From positions 6,377,139-6,441,138 of the forward strand of contig OY482855.1 of NCBI GenBank assembly GCA_960531495.1: a stretch of 64,000 nt of DNA, written 5' to 3'. The translations under genes and the position numbers were made by a program. Positions 10,716 to 29,105 of this stretch are shown piece after piece (position 1 is the first letter of the stretch; every line of letters starts with the position of its first letter). The notes beneath the pieces are model-generated. The model did no database searches. It was not told the DNA's origin and saw nothing but the letters and a program-made list of their open reading frames with translations. Origin of the DNA: Zeus faber (Eukaryota; Chordata; Actinopteri; Zeiformes; Zeidae).

Positions 10716-12545
10716 GGCCAAGAGACAGTCTGCCTTCATCGCAAACCCATTTGGAGTCACAAAGCAGTTACTTGGGCAGAAACTAAGCGGCCACATCATT
10801 TGTCCCAAAGAGGTCATTGACCACCATCTCCGAAACACCTACAGTGATGCTGCTTGGGAGGAAGACCTCGGTCCCTATAGACCTTTGATAAACCCCCCAG
10901 GACCCACCACTGACTTCAACAGCAAGGAGCCCAGTTGGAAGGAGGTTCAGGGGGTCATCAAGGCAGCCAGAGCCAGTTCTGCTTCGGGACCAAGTGGAGT
11001 GCCCTACAAAGTGTACAAGAGGTGTCCCAGACTCCTTCACCGGCTGTGGAAGATCCTGAGGGTTATCTGGAGGAGGGGAAAGGTAGCCCAACAATGGAGA
11101 TTTGCAGAAGGTGTCTGGATTCCCAAGGAGGAGAATGCTAAGAACATCGAGCCGTTCAGAACCATCTCGCTGCTCAGCGTTGAGGAGAAGATATTCTTCG
11201 CCATCCTATCCCGTAGGTTGACAGAGTTCCTCCTGAAGAATGAGTACATCGATACTTCTGTACAGAAGGGTGGAATCCCAAAGGTTCCAGGATGCCTCAA
11301 GCATACAGGTGTGGTCACGCAGTTGATCAGAGAGGCAAGAGAAGGGAAAGGAGACCTAGCAGTGCTGTGGCTCGACCTCACCAATGCTTATGGATCCATT
11401 CCACATAAGCTGGTGGAAACAGCATTGGATCTGCACCATGTCCCAGGTAAACTCAGGGACCTCATCTCATTGACTACTACAAGAGTTTCAAGCTGAGAGT
11501 CACCTCTGGGGCAGTCACATCCGAGTGGCATCGGCTGGAGAAAGGGATCATCACTGGATGTACGATTTCAGTGATCCTCTTTGCCTTGGCCATGAACATG
11601 CTGGTCAAGTCAGCCGAAGTGGAGTGCAGAGGTCCCCTCACCAAGTCTGGAGTCCGCCAGCCCCTCATCAGAGCCTTTATGGACGACCTGACAGTTACAA
11701 TGACGTCAGTCCCGGGGTGCCGATGGATCCTTCAGGGCTTGGAGAAGATCATCATCTGGGCTCGGATGTGTTTCAAGCCTGCAAAATCAAGGTCCCTAGT
11801 GCTCAAGAGAGGGAAAGTGACAGACAAGTTCCGCTTCTCTCTGGACGGCACCCAGATTCCATCAGTCACCGAGAAACCAATCAAGAGACTCGGCAAGACC
11901 TTTGATTGCACACTGAAGGACGCTGTATCCATCAAGGCCACAAATCGGGAGCTGGAGGAGTGGCTGACAGCAGTGGACAAATCGGGTCTGCCTGGTAAAT
12001 TCAAGGCCTGGATTTACCAGAACGGTGTTCTCCCCAGGTTTCTGTGGCCCCTGCTTGTGTACGAGTTCCCAATAACAACAGTGGAGGGCTTTGAGAGGAG
12101 GATCAGCCATTACCTCCGTAGATGGCTGGGCCTGCCACGAAGCCTGAGTAGCATCGCTCTGTACGGGCAGAACAACAAGCTGAAGCTCCCCATAAGCAGC
12201 CTGAATGAGGAGTTTATGGTTTCCCTGTGCAAGAGATGTGCTGCAGTACAGGGAATCCAGTGACCCGAAAGTCTCCCAGGCTGGCATCGTAGTCAGGACT
12301 GGGAGGAAGTGGGGGGCAAGGGAAGCAGTCGAGCAGGCTGAGTCACGCTTGCGTCACAGCGTGCTGGTCGGCTCAGTGGCATCTGGACGAGCAGGGCTTG
12401 GTAGCGTTCCAACCACGTGCTAAGACAAGGCCCTGGGTAAAGACAGACGCCGACTGGTCCAAGAGTAGGTGAGAGCTTGCGTGGAGGAACTGCGCGCTAG
12501 CCAGATGGTGGGTATGCGACAGCAAGGCGCAACAATGATGGGGTG
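10716..12545 (+). pseudogene. R2/NeSL-type (restriction-like endonuclease group) LINE reverse transcriptase, truncated
   Basis: Three successive frames encode one protein: 10716-11496, about 11490-12235 and 12205-12420. RT features in order: a GPSGVPYKVYK finger segment, a GGIPKVPGC motif, LWLDLTNAYGS (first catalytic Asp), GIITGCTISV, and the catalytic FMDDL box near 11680, with LPGKFKAWIYQ downstream. Frameshifts occur near 11490 and 12235. Fish proteins of this kind are usually annotated as R2-like. Their C-terminal zinc finger and restriction-like endonuclease are missing, since similarity stops near 12545. The 5' part is also absent. It abuts the oppositely oriented L1-like ORF2. Confidence 0.75.
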
Positions 12546-13091
12546 ACGGAGTGACGTAATGACATGATGACGACTTTCTGTGATCATTTATACTTTTCAG
12601 GGTCCTAGTTTTCTGATGCCTTCCGAGTCCATGAAACGCATCATGGACTCCTACAGTTTGTATCTCACGACTTACTTGAATCCCAAGAGTAAGGAGGGAC
12701 ACAATGTCGCATCTTACACGGGTTTGATGCAAACAGAGCGATGGAATCTACACCACACAGGTTGCATGACGCAAATTGAAGTTTGGAGCAACAACCTGCA
12801 CATATATAAGTAATTGGATGGTGATATCACAAAGCGTCTTACTCCACAAACTCCTCCTGCTCCACCACCCAACCGGAACGTTTGGAACCATGACGTATTG
12901 GCGATGCACGAACGTTCGGCTACTTCCGTTCAAGTTTCATCATTTTTCTCAAATTCCTTCTCCATATGTAACTGCGTACATTAGGATCATTTGGCTTTCA
13001 AACTCATTATTTTGGCGTTTAAAAGAACGGACAACACAACAAAATGTAGAGTCCATCAATATTATGAGTCACAGGAAATCTGAAATCTGAA

Positions 13092-13429
13092 AATCTGTCA
13101 CCAACCTCAACGGACTTCATCACGTCATCAACTTCTTCTGTTGTAATAACAACGGAAGTATTGTCGGTCTCAACCGGTGGTTCTTGAAAATATTCTGTTT
13201 CATCGTCACATTAAGTTTGAAATCTGCTGTTTGAAATGTTCTCCAAGTCCAGAGTAATATGAGATTCACTACCGCTGTCGTTCTCCGCGTCGCCGTCGGA
13301 GAACTGACTTTCATCTTGGAAAATCAAGTCCAGTACGCGCTGCTAACACGGACTTAGATATATCGCACTGGTCAGATTAAGGTCCGAAATATGATTCAGA
13401 GCTTCCACCACCCGCTTTGCATAATCCAT
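13092..13429 (-). pseudogene. decayed acidic N-terminal coding region, family unknown
   Basis: From an ATG at 13429 one minus-strand frame reads about 112 codons with only two stops (a TAG and a TAA). The residues are strongly acidic (runs such as SDGDAENDSGSES and EEVDDV), which is not what random DNA gives. The composition resembles the acidic N-terminus of some DNA-transposon transposases (for example piggyBac-derived), but no catalytic part was found at 12560-13090. A GC-normal, TATA-less upstream stretch follows to 13790. Confidence 0.4.
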
Positions 13430-13439
13430 AACAATATGG

Positions 13440-14137
13440 AGAAGAAAGTTTCCACAGACAAGTGAGTCCGAAACACCCCCGTGCAGCGCTTTAACTGTCT
13501 GTTTACGGAAGTGATGTTGGTGCGTGACACATGACAGGCTCCTTCATCTTCTTCTTCTACGCCCTTTTTACAACTGTGGCTCCGTGTGTGAAAGTAGCAC
13601 GATTTAAAGGTTGAATTCTATCAAAACGGGTTCACATTGTGACTTCAGATCACATGGAATATAGAGGAATGATCTTCACCTGGACGCTCGCTTTAAAGGA
13701 AACGATCAATCTGCGTTATTCACCGCTGTTCCGTGTCTCGTAAGTGAACTGCGTTTCCCCATGTAATCGGGAATGTAACGGGAATATTTAACTCCACGGT
13801 TTAACATATTTCTACTATCTATTAATCAAACTCTGTTTTGAAAATACATTGCAAGATTAAAAAATAGACAAAGGAACACAAATCTGGAAAAATCAAATTT
13901 TCCTTCAAGAAAGGTTTTTTCGACTTATTTGGCTGCTCCTGCGATTTTAGAATTGCACAAGATGGTGAGTTTTGCTGTGGTGGGACACAGCAAAACTGGA
14001 TGGATATGGATCGATTTGGATGAACTTCGAACCATAGGATGTCTGCCGACATCCCGGTTCTGACGACACGTCCACCATGTCTGTTACTCCAGTGGTTTTC
14101 CTGTTCCAGACACTTTTAGCCTGAGAAGTGCCAAGGA

Positions 14138-14188
<51 letters not shown>

Positions 14189-14956
14189 TAATAATAATAA
14201 TAATTAAATAAAACAGAATAGAATATAAAAGTAAAGTATAAAATAAAATACAAAAATTGTCAAATATACTCATAGCTGGGAATACAAAACAAAAAATGTC
14301 TAATAGATAAAATACACATAATATACAATGTGATCCTGTGCCCAGAATCAGTTATTTGTATGGGAATAAATAAAAATGATAAATAATTCAATGTATTTAC
14401 TAGGTTGTTACAGTTTTAAAACATATAAAGCTTTTGTTTGAACAAATGAACAAATTTGTTAACAGTTTCGGATTGTTGAGTAACGTTGTCAGACAAAGCT
14501 GGCTGATCTTCAATAAAAAAATAAAAAAATACGTGGTAAATGGTTTGTATTATTGTATTTATATTAAACGGCATGTAAAACCCTATTTCAAATTCATACG
14601 CCGTGGTAAAATGTCATTCCCGCTTAACATTTCTGTTCTTCCTTTCTTACTCATGCATATCCGCCCTAACCACAAAAATAAGTCAAAATACTTAACTTAT
14701 GAATACGCGACCAGCTAAAATAAAAGTTTTAAGGGGGCAATAAATAAGGGGAATGAAAACGACTGATTCAACAAATGATGAAAAAGATGACCATATACCA
14801 CCATCTAGTGGATTCAATCCTGTAGTGTCGAAGAGAATGAACCAAAGACGTAAAAAGATGTACATTTTTATTGTACTTTGATAGTGCTTATATTTACGGT
14901 ACTTGTACGGTTAGTTTTCGGTGACTTCATTATGTTGTGTTTTTGTGCGTAAAACG
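13440..14956. other. no gene seen; AAT microsatellite at 14138-14205
   Basis: Holds (AAT)n at 14138-14205 and otherwise AT-rich sequence. I see no coding exon or recognisable element. Confidence 0.5.
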
Positions 14957-15085
14957 TGACACCTCTGGAATACCAGTAGAGGGCGCAATAAGACCACCGT
15001 TTGGAGAAAGACTGGCCCTATGACTAATATTAGGGTCAATATAAGTAACAATTTTGGAAATCCTAAAGACCTCATTTTACTAGTG
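14956..15085. repeat. diverged direct repeat, copy 1 (copy 2 at about 15700-15800)
   Basis: Both copies share an ordered series of blocks: CCAGTAGAGGGCGC, then GGGTCAATAT, then AGTAACAATTTTGG and CCTAAA. They flank the MITE-like element at 15358-15672. Confidence 0.6.
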
Positions 15086-15357
15086 TGAAGTAAATTACCG
15101 ATCAGCTTGGGGAAGGTGATTTTTCTCTTGTCACACATTCTCTTTTCTCTTTCTCTTTTTCTCTTATCACACATATTCTATCGCTCTGTATATGCCTTTT
15201 CCTCATGCTCGTTGTGTGTGCGTATACATATATTTATTTATATTTCTGTTCTGTTCTGTTCTCAGGGCTCTCAATTGGTCCTCCCTGGTGAAACAATGGT
15301 TCAATCAATGACATTGGATCGAATTTGATAAATTGAAAATGATATATTGTACAGGTA

Positions 15358-15672
15358 CTGTTCACTTAACGAGCGAGTTCTGTTCCTACAACCAGGTCGT
15401 TAAGCGAATTGGTCGATAATTGAGGACCTGTGTTTTTTCACGGTAAGGGGCCGTTGCGATTGCCAACACTAATGTGTTGAATACTGACTGACGAACGACC
15501 GAGATTGCGACTAAGAACGGTGATGAGATCAGATGCTTGACGCGGAGACGCCCGCGTATGCAGTGCGCACACGCGGTATTGTACACAGCGCACAATACCG
15601 ACTGGTCAGAGAGCTGGTCTCAAGTCGGAATGGTCGTTAAACAGGTAGGTGGTTAAGTGAGAAATATCTGTA
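15358..15672. mobile_element. MITE-like element with short terminal inverted repeats
   Basis: TCACTTAAC near the left end (15362-15370) is matched by GTTAAGTGA near the right end (15652-15660). Flanking bases are also partly complementary (TACTGT versus the reverse of ATCTGTA), and internal TCGTTAA motifs lie on both sides. About 310 bp, non-coding. Family not assigned; target duplication not clear. Confidence 0.45.
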
Positions 15673-16303
15673 TTCTGAACAAATCAATATCTTTCCTAAA
15701 CCTGACACTTCTAGTGTACCAGTAGAGGGCGCTCTAATACCAGTTCGGGTCAATATTAGTAACAATTTTGGGAGTCCTAAATTGGACCTTGTGCTTCTTA
15801 GCTAATAAAACTGGGAGATATTTCCACAGTAGATGATATAGGGTCTCATAGGCAGGGGCGCAGAGCATCAAAATGAAGTCTAGTTGTGACACAGGAGAGC
15901 AAGCAGTTGAAACTAAAATACAAGGCTGATTTTAGTGGAAAATGCAGAAAACTGACAGAAAGCTGAATATATTAGTTCATTTAGTCTCACATTTTTGGAA
16001 TTTAATTTGGGTCTTTGAAAGATACTGTATCTGCGTAGTGCGCATCCGAACGTTGGATTCCAACACAACCACTAGGGGGCGCAGGACCCCAATTTACACA
16101 AGCGCCTGGGGGGGGGGGCAGGGTGAACGTTGGTGAGATGGTGGCGAGATACTCTCTTCCTCTCGCCCGCCCCCCCCAGTGTTACCCAATATTGAATCTG
16201 AACGTGCAGAAGATTTGCAGAAGAGACAGTGATTATGCGTAATTAGAGGAAAAATAAACAAATCCAAGAACCATTAAGAATCTGAAGTCATGAATAGAAT
16301 AGC

Positions 16304-16309
16304 TTTAAT
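16304..16309 (-). terminator. aldoa: poly(A) signal ATTAAA of the aldolase gene
   Basis: Minus-strand ATTAAA about 440 nt beyond the stop codon; the stretch between holds no other gene and is taken as the 3' UTR. Confidence 0.55.
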
Positions 16310-16748
16310 TATCTTTTTTTTCCTCCAGTGCATAAACAGGCTATATAGGCTACGATACATTTTGTTTAAAATAATATACTCGAGAGGGTCTTCCTCTGGC
16401 AGACGGTTTCAGTCGCTAGAGATGAAGGCACGTGTACTTAGGAATGGTTAAAGACGTCTCCTCAGGACGTCAGCATACCTGGAGGTGGGAGTGTTGGGGT
16501 AGGGGGGGGTCTTACAGTCACAAAAATCTCTCTTTCGTGGGGGAGTGCAAGTGCCAAAAAAACACGGAAACTAAAGTGACAACAAGTGTGACAGCGGCTC
16601 GACGGCACGAAAAATCGCCAAACCACGGTAACTGAAAGTGGCTGGACTTTGGGGGCAGGGGGTTAGAGAGGAGTGACAGGAATGGAATGAGCGCACTGGT
16701 TGAATTAGTGGCTAAATGGGGGTGAGGGATGGTGGGGGAGGGCGACGT

Positions 16749-23733
<6,985 letters not shown>

Positions 23734-23767
23734 GTTGACTCTGAAGGCAGTGAACAGGGGTGGGAAG

Positions 23768-23806
23768 TAGAGAGAGAGAGAGAAAGAGAAAGAGAAAGAG
23801 AGAAAC
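23768..23806. repeat. GA/GAAA purine tract
   Basis: About 40 bases of GA and AAAGAG, directly upstream of the acceptor for the first coding exon of aldolase; on the coding strand it is a polypyrimidine run. Confidence 0.85.
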
Positions 23807-24214
23807 CGATTTTAAGCTGTGAATAAACATTATGCATTAGCCTTGCACAGATACATGTTAATTGTTCCATTTGTTCTATTAGTTATTTCGAGGTTTTTCA
23901 TCATTTGTTGTTCCGGAGCTGTTGAAAGTTACATAACCGCGACAGTTGACACTACTGAAAGCGGTAGTTCCTCCACTGCCCTTGGCTCTGCATCCAAACG
24001 ACCTTGTATGGAAATGGGGGTTACCGAATGTAATGGCAGCCCACGAAACTAACTAACTAACTAACTGACTGAACTACATTTGTCCAATAATGTTTATAAT
24101 GAATTGCCACGTAGTTACAATTATTCGGGAAATCGTTTTCTTTTCCGGGCATTCTGAGCTCAGAAGGCATTTTTTTTTTTGAAGACTGTCTCAAATGGAG
24201 ATAGAAGGACTTAC

Positions 24215-24295
24215 CTATTTTTTGGACGTGCGACAACGGAAGAGAAATAGCACGTTGATGAGGAGCCTTGACGTTCAGCTGCAATGTCAGGCAAT
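24215..24295 (-). other. aldoa: non-coding first exon of the aldolase gene (5' UTR)
   Basis: A minus-strand donor (ATAG|GTAAGT) lies at 24215/24214, about 470 nt above the acceptor at 23741/23740 that opens the first coding exon with only 7 nt of leader. A TATA-like AT block lies at 24321-24330, placing the likely start near 24290-24300. Vertebrate aldolase genes have such an untranslated first exon. The start site is inferred. Confidence 0.6.
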
Positions 24296-24320
24296 GGAGG
24301 AGGAGGCGGATGAGGTCCAG

Positions 24321-24430
24321 GGATATAAATGTCAAAGAAGGACAGCGAGGGGGCGGGCCCAGGGTGGCAACCATCCAATCGAAACGCGCTCTGCGTGCGA
24401 GTGACGTGACGCTTCCGCCAATGATGGGGA
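24321..24430 (-). promoter_or_regulatory. aldoa: aldolase promoter region
   Basis: Holds an AT-rich TATA-like element (24321-24330; its best TATAAAT reading is on the plus strand, so orientation is uncertain), a GC box (about 24348-24358), CCAAT-type motifs near 24375 and 24418 and a TGACGTGACG near 24400. GC content and CpG rise here compared with the introns. Confidence 0.5.
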
Positions 24431-24739
24431 CTAGGAAGCTGGGAGTGGGCGGGGCTCGGCACTGTGACGGACGCAAAAGGGGGCGGGGTCTGTATGGGGT
24501 GCGTGACGAGGCTCACGTACGCGACACGGGCGTGTCGAGCCCTTTCTCTGGTGGGAACCAGGAAGAATCAGTGTGGAGAGGCTACCACATGTTTGAATTT
24601 CCCAATCGCTCAAGATTTGAAGAAAGACTCTCTATCCGTGTTTATCTAAAAAAAGGGAAGAAATTGTGTAACCACCATCTTGTAAAACCAGATGTACTTG
24701 GGGATGCGGGAGCTGCAGTGGGCAGCATCCTCTGAATGA

Positions 24740-24925
24740 ATGATGCAATAGTCCAGTTTATTTCTACAGCCCTTGGGTGCAGTACAGCCTCAGACGGCTG
24801 CACGGGCTTCACATTTCGAGTCCCCTAGTCTTAACCCTTAATACCCAGACAAGGGGGAAAAAAGCCCTGGGGGGGTAGTCGCAGAAGGAGGCTGCCCAGG
24901 GATGGTTAAGCTGCAGTGGGTTATT
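24740..24925 (-). mobile_element. retroposon 3' end (RTE/L2-like tail), family uncertain
   Basis: AGTCCAGTTTATTTCTACAG followed by a CAGACAAGGGGGAAAAAAGCCC block, a pattern seen at the reverse-oriented 3' ends of common fish retroposons. No coding part. Confidence 0.4.
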
Positions 24926-25480
24926 AGCATTGTATGACGAGTATTAACTGTTTCTAACTAGAGGAAACTTACATACTGGGCCTTTAAGTACACATACTGG
25001 CCTTAAGCATTTGTTGCCGAGTTTTGGCGCATTTTCCTGCTCCTTCCCAACCTTTCTCCTGGAATCTTTGTTCCTCACCGGTTACTCTATAGAGGGGCCC
25101 TTGGTGGTTGACTCGAGACAAAATAGCCACCACAGTGCTATAGTTTAGAAGGCATGGAGCTTTACCTCAGAAATTCAGAATAAACGGTAAAACCCTGGAA
25201 TTGCATTCAGCTGACCCAGTCGTCTGTAGTCATCTTTTTAAAAGGTGACAATGAACGGCACAGAAGGCTTCCAAATGGATGGATGATGGAAATAGTTCCA
25301 CTCTAAATGCAGACCACTTTGCAAAGTATTTCCAGTGTTCCATTGGTCCTCCTCAGGCAGCAATGTTATTTTATTGAAAAAGAAAAACAATTTTTAAAGT
25401 ATTTGCATACAATTGTCCTTCAATTGATTCAAAATTATTTTGGTTTAATTCACCATGTATATTCACTGAGAAAAACATTG

Positions 25481-25533
<53 letters not shown>

Positions 25534-25985
25534 CCTTATGGAAACCCATTTCTGCCCGGGACAAATATATATATCTAGAACACTAAAAAGAATTATGATT
25601 TAACAAGTATCTCATAATTATTTCTTAGTAAGTCAAAATTATGAATAATTTTGAGATACAAAGATGATGATTATTATCATGATTATGACTTCCTATTTAT
25701 GAAACAACTAGGCTAGGCTTGTTATCTTATTGTATTTGATTATATTTGTTTTTATTATTATTTATATTTTTTTATTTAGTTATTTTATATGTATAAAAAC
25801 AAACATTTTTCAAAACAAAGTATGTTTTTGTAAATTATGTGTTTTGTCATGTATGTCATTGCTGCTCTTATCTTATCTTATGTTCATGTGTACTGTTATG
25901 ATTGACTAGAAGTCTGTCCATCTTTCATTTACACCGTTCAGCCATAACAAATTTGTTCATAATTTTGACATATTAAGTCAGAATT
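24926..25985. other. intergenic; CA microsatellite at 25484-25530
   Basis: AT-rich DNA with one 47-bp CA tract. No exon recognised. Confidence 0.5.
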
Positions 25986-25987
25986 AT

Positions 25988-26767
25988 AGAAAGATAGAAA
26001 GGCAACAGTAACTCAAATAACCACTCGTTACAACCAAGGTATGCAGAATACCATCTCTGAACGCACAGCACGTCGAATCTTGAAGCAGATGGGACTACAG
26101 CAGCAGAAGACCACACCGGGTGCCACTTCCTGTTAGCTCAGAACAGGAAAGTGAGGCTACAATTCGCACAGGCTCACCAAAAATGGACAATAGAAGATTG
26201 GAAAAAAGTTGCCTGGTCTGATGAGTCTCGATTTCAGCTGCAACATTCAGATGTTAGGGTCAGAATTTGGCGTAAACAACATCAAAGCATGGATCCATCC
26301 TGCCTTGTATCAAGGGTTCAGGCTGGTGGTGGTGGTGGTGTAATGGTTTGGGGGATATTTTCTTGGCACACTTTGGGCCCCTTAGTACCAATTGAGCATG
26401 GTTTAAACGCCACAGCATACCTGAGTATTGTTGCTGACCACGTTCATCCCTTTATGACCACAGTGTACCCATCTTCTGATGACTACTTCCAGCAGGATAA
26501 TGTACCATATCACAAAGCTCAAATCATCTCAAACTGGTTTCTTGAACATGACAATGAGTTCACTGTACTCCAATGGCCTCCACGTTACCAGATCTCAATC
26601 CAATAGAGCACCTTTGGGATGTGGTGGAACAGTGACCAAAATCTCTGAGGAATGTTTCCAACACCTTATGAATCTAGGCCACGAAGAATTAAGGCAGTTC
26701 TGAAGGCAAAAGTGGGTCCAACCCGGTACTAGAAAGCTGTACCTAATAAAGTGGCCGGTGAGTATAT
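25988..26767 (+). pseudogene. Tc1/mariner transposon relic, DD34E transposase
   Basis: The frame 26151-26606 shows WTIEDWKKVAWSDESRF (first Asp) and YFQQDNVPYH (second Asp). The NPIEHLW glutamate follows only after a frameshift near 26585. The right end carries the inverted-repeat end GTACCTAATAAAGTGGCCGG. The left inverted repeat, the DNA-binding half, and a short segment between the last motif and GACCAAAATCTC are missing. Inactive. Confidence 0.9.
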
Positions 26768-26778
26768 ACTATATATAT

Positions 26779-26955
26779 TTACATTTAGCAGACGCTTTTA
26801 TCCAAAGTGACTTATAATTATTCAAACACCGATGGACGCAGCCATCAGGAGCACTTAGGGGTTAAGTGTCTTGCTCAAGGACACTACAGCCTGCTAGCGG
26901 GAGGAGCCTGGGATCGAACCAGCGACCTTTAGATTACTAGACGACCAGCTCTAAC
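26779..26955 (-). mobile_element. tRNA-derived SINE
   Basis: On the minus strand: a tRNA-like head with B-box-like GGTCGCTGGTTCGATCC, a body with TGTCCTTGAGCAAGACACTTAAC, and the GACGCTAAATG-type tail. Same family as 33886, 36843 and 56692. Confidence 0.85.
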
Positions 26956-27378
26956 AGTTATAAGGCACTTGGGGCAATTCTGTTTTGCAAGCTGTGACAT
27001 ACAGGTGTAGAGCCAGCTCTGCGTAGGAGTGTGTGTTCAGTCGCACGCCATACCACACTCTGGCCATTGCTCTCACAGTGGTAAATATTTTGGCTGCACG
27101 CTCCAAACGCCATGGGGAACACTCTGCTTGTAAAGTCAATTTATTTTTTGAAATTCTGAATTTTATATTTAAAAAAATAGAATAGGGACAATAGCCTGGA
27201 GACACAAATATGTTTCCATATATTCCACCCCCCCCCCCCCCCCAGACCTGGAAATCACTAAAATCTAATTTCATACAGCATAGGAAGTTAGAACCCTGCA
27301 ACCCGTGTATAAACAGGTGGCCCAAGGTACATAAAGACAGAGAGACTGCCCAGTCTTCAAGGATGACTTTTGTTTGTG

Positions 27379-27412
<34 letters not shown>

Positions 27413-28514
27413 ACACTTCATCCTGAAGTATCAACACGACCGGGCATTTGTTTTGGAAACCCTTAGGCACAGCTGGTAGGTCAGGTATCAGCAAGAGGGC
27501 TTTTTGTGCATACATATATAACATCATCCTCAAGACTGATATTTGTTTGTGGTGAAGTCCTATAAGAACGCAAAATAAAAGACAACAGTTTTTTAACAAC
27601 ATAAACACCTTTAATAGAAAAATAAATACATGCAATGTCTATGGTAAACAGATAAAATGAGTCCAAGTGTAGAAAAAAGGAACTCCTTGTAAACTAAACA
27701 AGAAATCCAAAAATATTTTTTAAGTTTAGAACAAAGCAGTCCAGTCCAAGTTTGCACAATATCACCACTCTGGTGTACAGCAAATATGAGAAACAGTACG
27801 TTTTCCAGCTGCAAGACCTTAGACGAATAAAACCCATTATTCCCTCCTCTCCTCTGGAGATAGTCGCCATTGCGGCACCTGAAAATGGTGAAACGTATTG
27901 ACATTTGAGCATTGTGAAGCGATACCTTGACATTTTTTTCTGCACAGTCCCTTTGATAAGTCACAGTTCCCGGTTGCCTAACATAACCACAAATGCCATA
28001 TGAGGTATTTTTCTAAATATTGCACAGAGTCCACTGTTGCGAGGAAGCATTTTTTTGTGCCTTCCCCAACAAATGGGCAGCAATAACTTGAATTTAAGTA
28101 AAATAATAACTGAAATGTACTGTTTCATTTGGAAAATGTGGTAAACCGCTTCTTCCTTAACAACTTGGGAACATTTAGAATATGTGTTTTTACTAGTGAA
28201 ACAGTTAGGCAGTCAATGGGGGGACGACTAAATTTAGTATCTTTTTTGCCCACATTTTTGGCTATATTAATAATCAAATTATTAATGCAGGGTTCATTCT
28301 AGCATTACAAAATGAAATTCAAGGACTTCCAGAGACTTTTTCAAGCACTGTTTTTTTTCATTTTCAAGGACTTCACACAAAACAAATGTAATGAATTGTC
28401 AATGTGATCTTTACTAATTAAAATATAATATAATATTAATCTGCTTTCAACCATGCACTTGTTTGTGTGTGTTTGTATATAGTATATATACACGGACGCA
28501 CGCACAGATATATA

Positions 28515-28565
<51 letters not shown>

Positions 28566-28984
28566 AATAATAATAATTATTAATTTATTTGCATAGTTTC
28601 ACCTGGCATTTTGTACCTGCGTAATTTGACCAAGAATTGCATGGTTGGTACCCCAAATGCATGCAGGTTGGCAGGTCTGTAATTCCATTGTCATCTATTA
28701 TAAGTGTCTATTTCAAATCATGCTGGAAATTTAAATTTCAATGGCATTATATATGTCGTAAAAGAGCAATTCTCATACATTTTTATGGCATTACAATCTG
28801 CATAATAAAACCAGGGGGAATATCACAGCTTTTCAAGGATCGCATTTCTTTCCAAGAACCTTTCAAGGACTTCAGCGCAAAAGGGGGCTATTTTCAAGGT
28901 ATTACAGTATTTAAGATTTCTGAGGATGAAATTTAAGCACCTCAAGGACCCGGTAAGATTCCGTCCACTGGTTTCTAAAGAGTG
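26956..28984. other. intergenic; simple repeats and an unassigned possible 3' UTR
   Basis: Contains poly-C (27227-27243), CA (27380-27416), and (ATT)n with inverted AAT end forming a hairpin (28514-28580). A minus-strand ATTAAA near 27612 ends an AT-rich non-coding stretch (27600-27970) that could be a 3' UTR, but no exon supports it. Confidence 0.4.
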
Positions 28985-29105
28985 ATTCCTTTATTCCTTT
29001 ATTTTATAAGTAATAACCTGGAATGCAGCAACAGTAAACCAAAATAAGCATTAATGAAGGTCCAAAACAGACGCAACCTTACTTTTGTTTGCCATGGTCT
29101 TCCTC
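28985..29105 (-). terminator. 3' UTR with two AATAAA signals for the Cys-rich gene
   Basis: Minus-strand AATAAA at 29003-28998 and 28995-28990, about 105-115 nt after the stop codon. Confidence 0.65.

Noticed and set aside
24321-24330. TATAAAT on the plus strand as promoter of a plus-strand gene
   Set aside because: No plus-strand exon follows. The aldolase first exon on the minus strand explains the position better, though orientation remains open.
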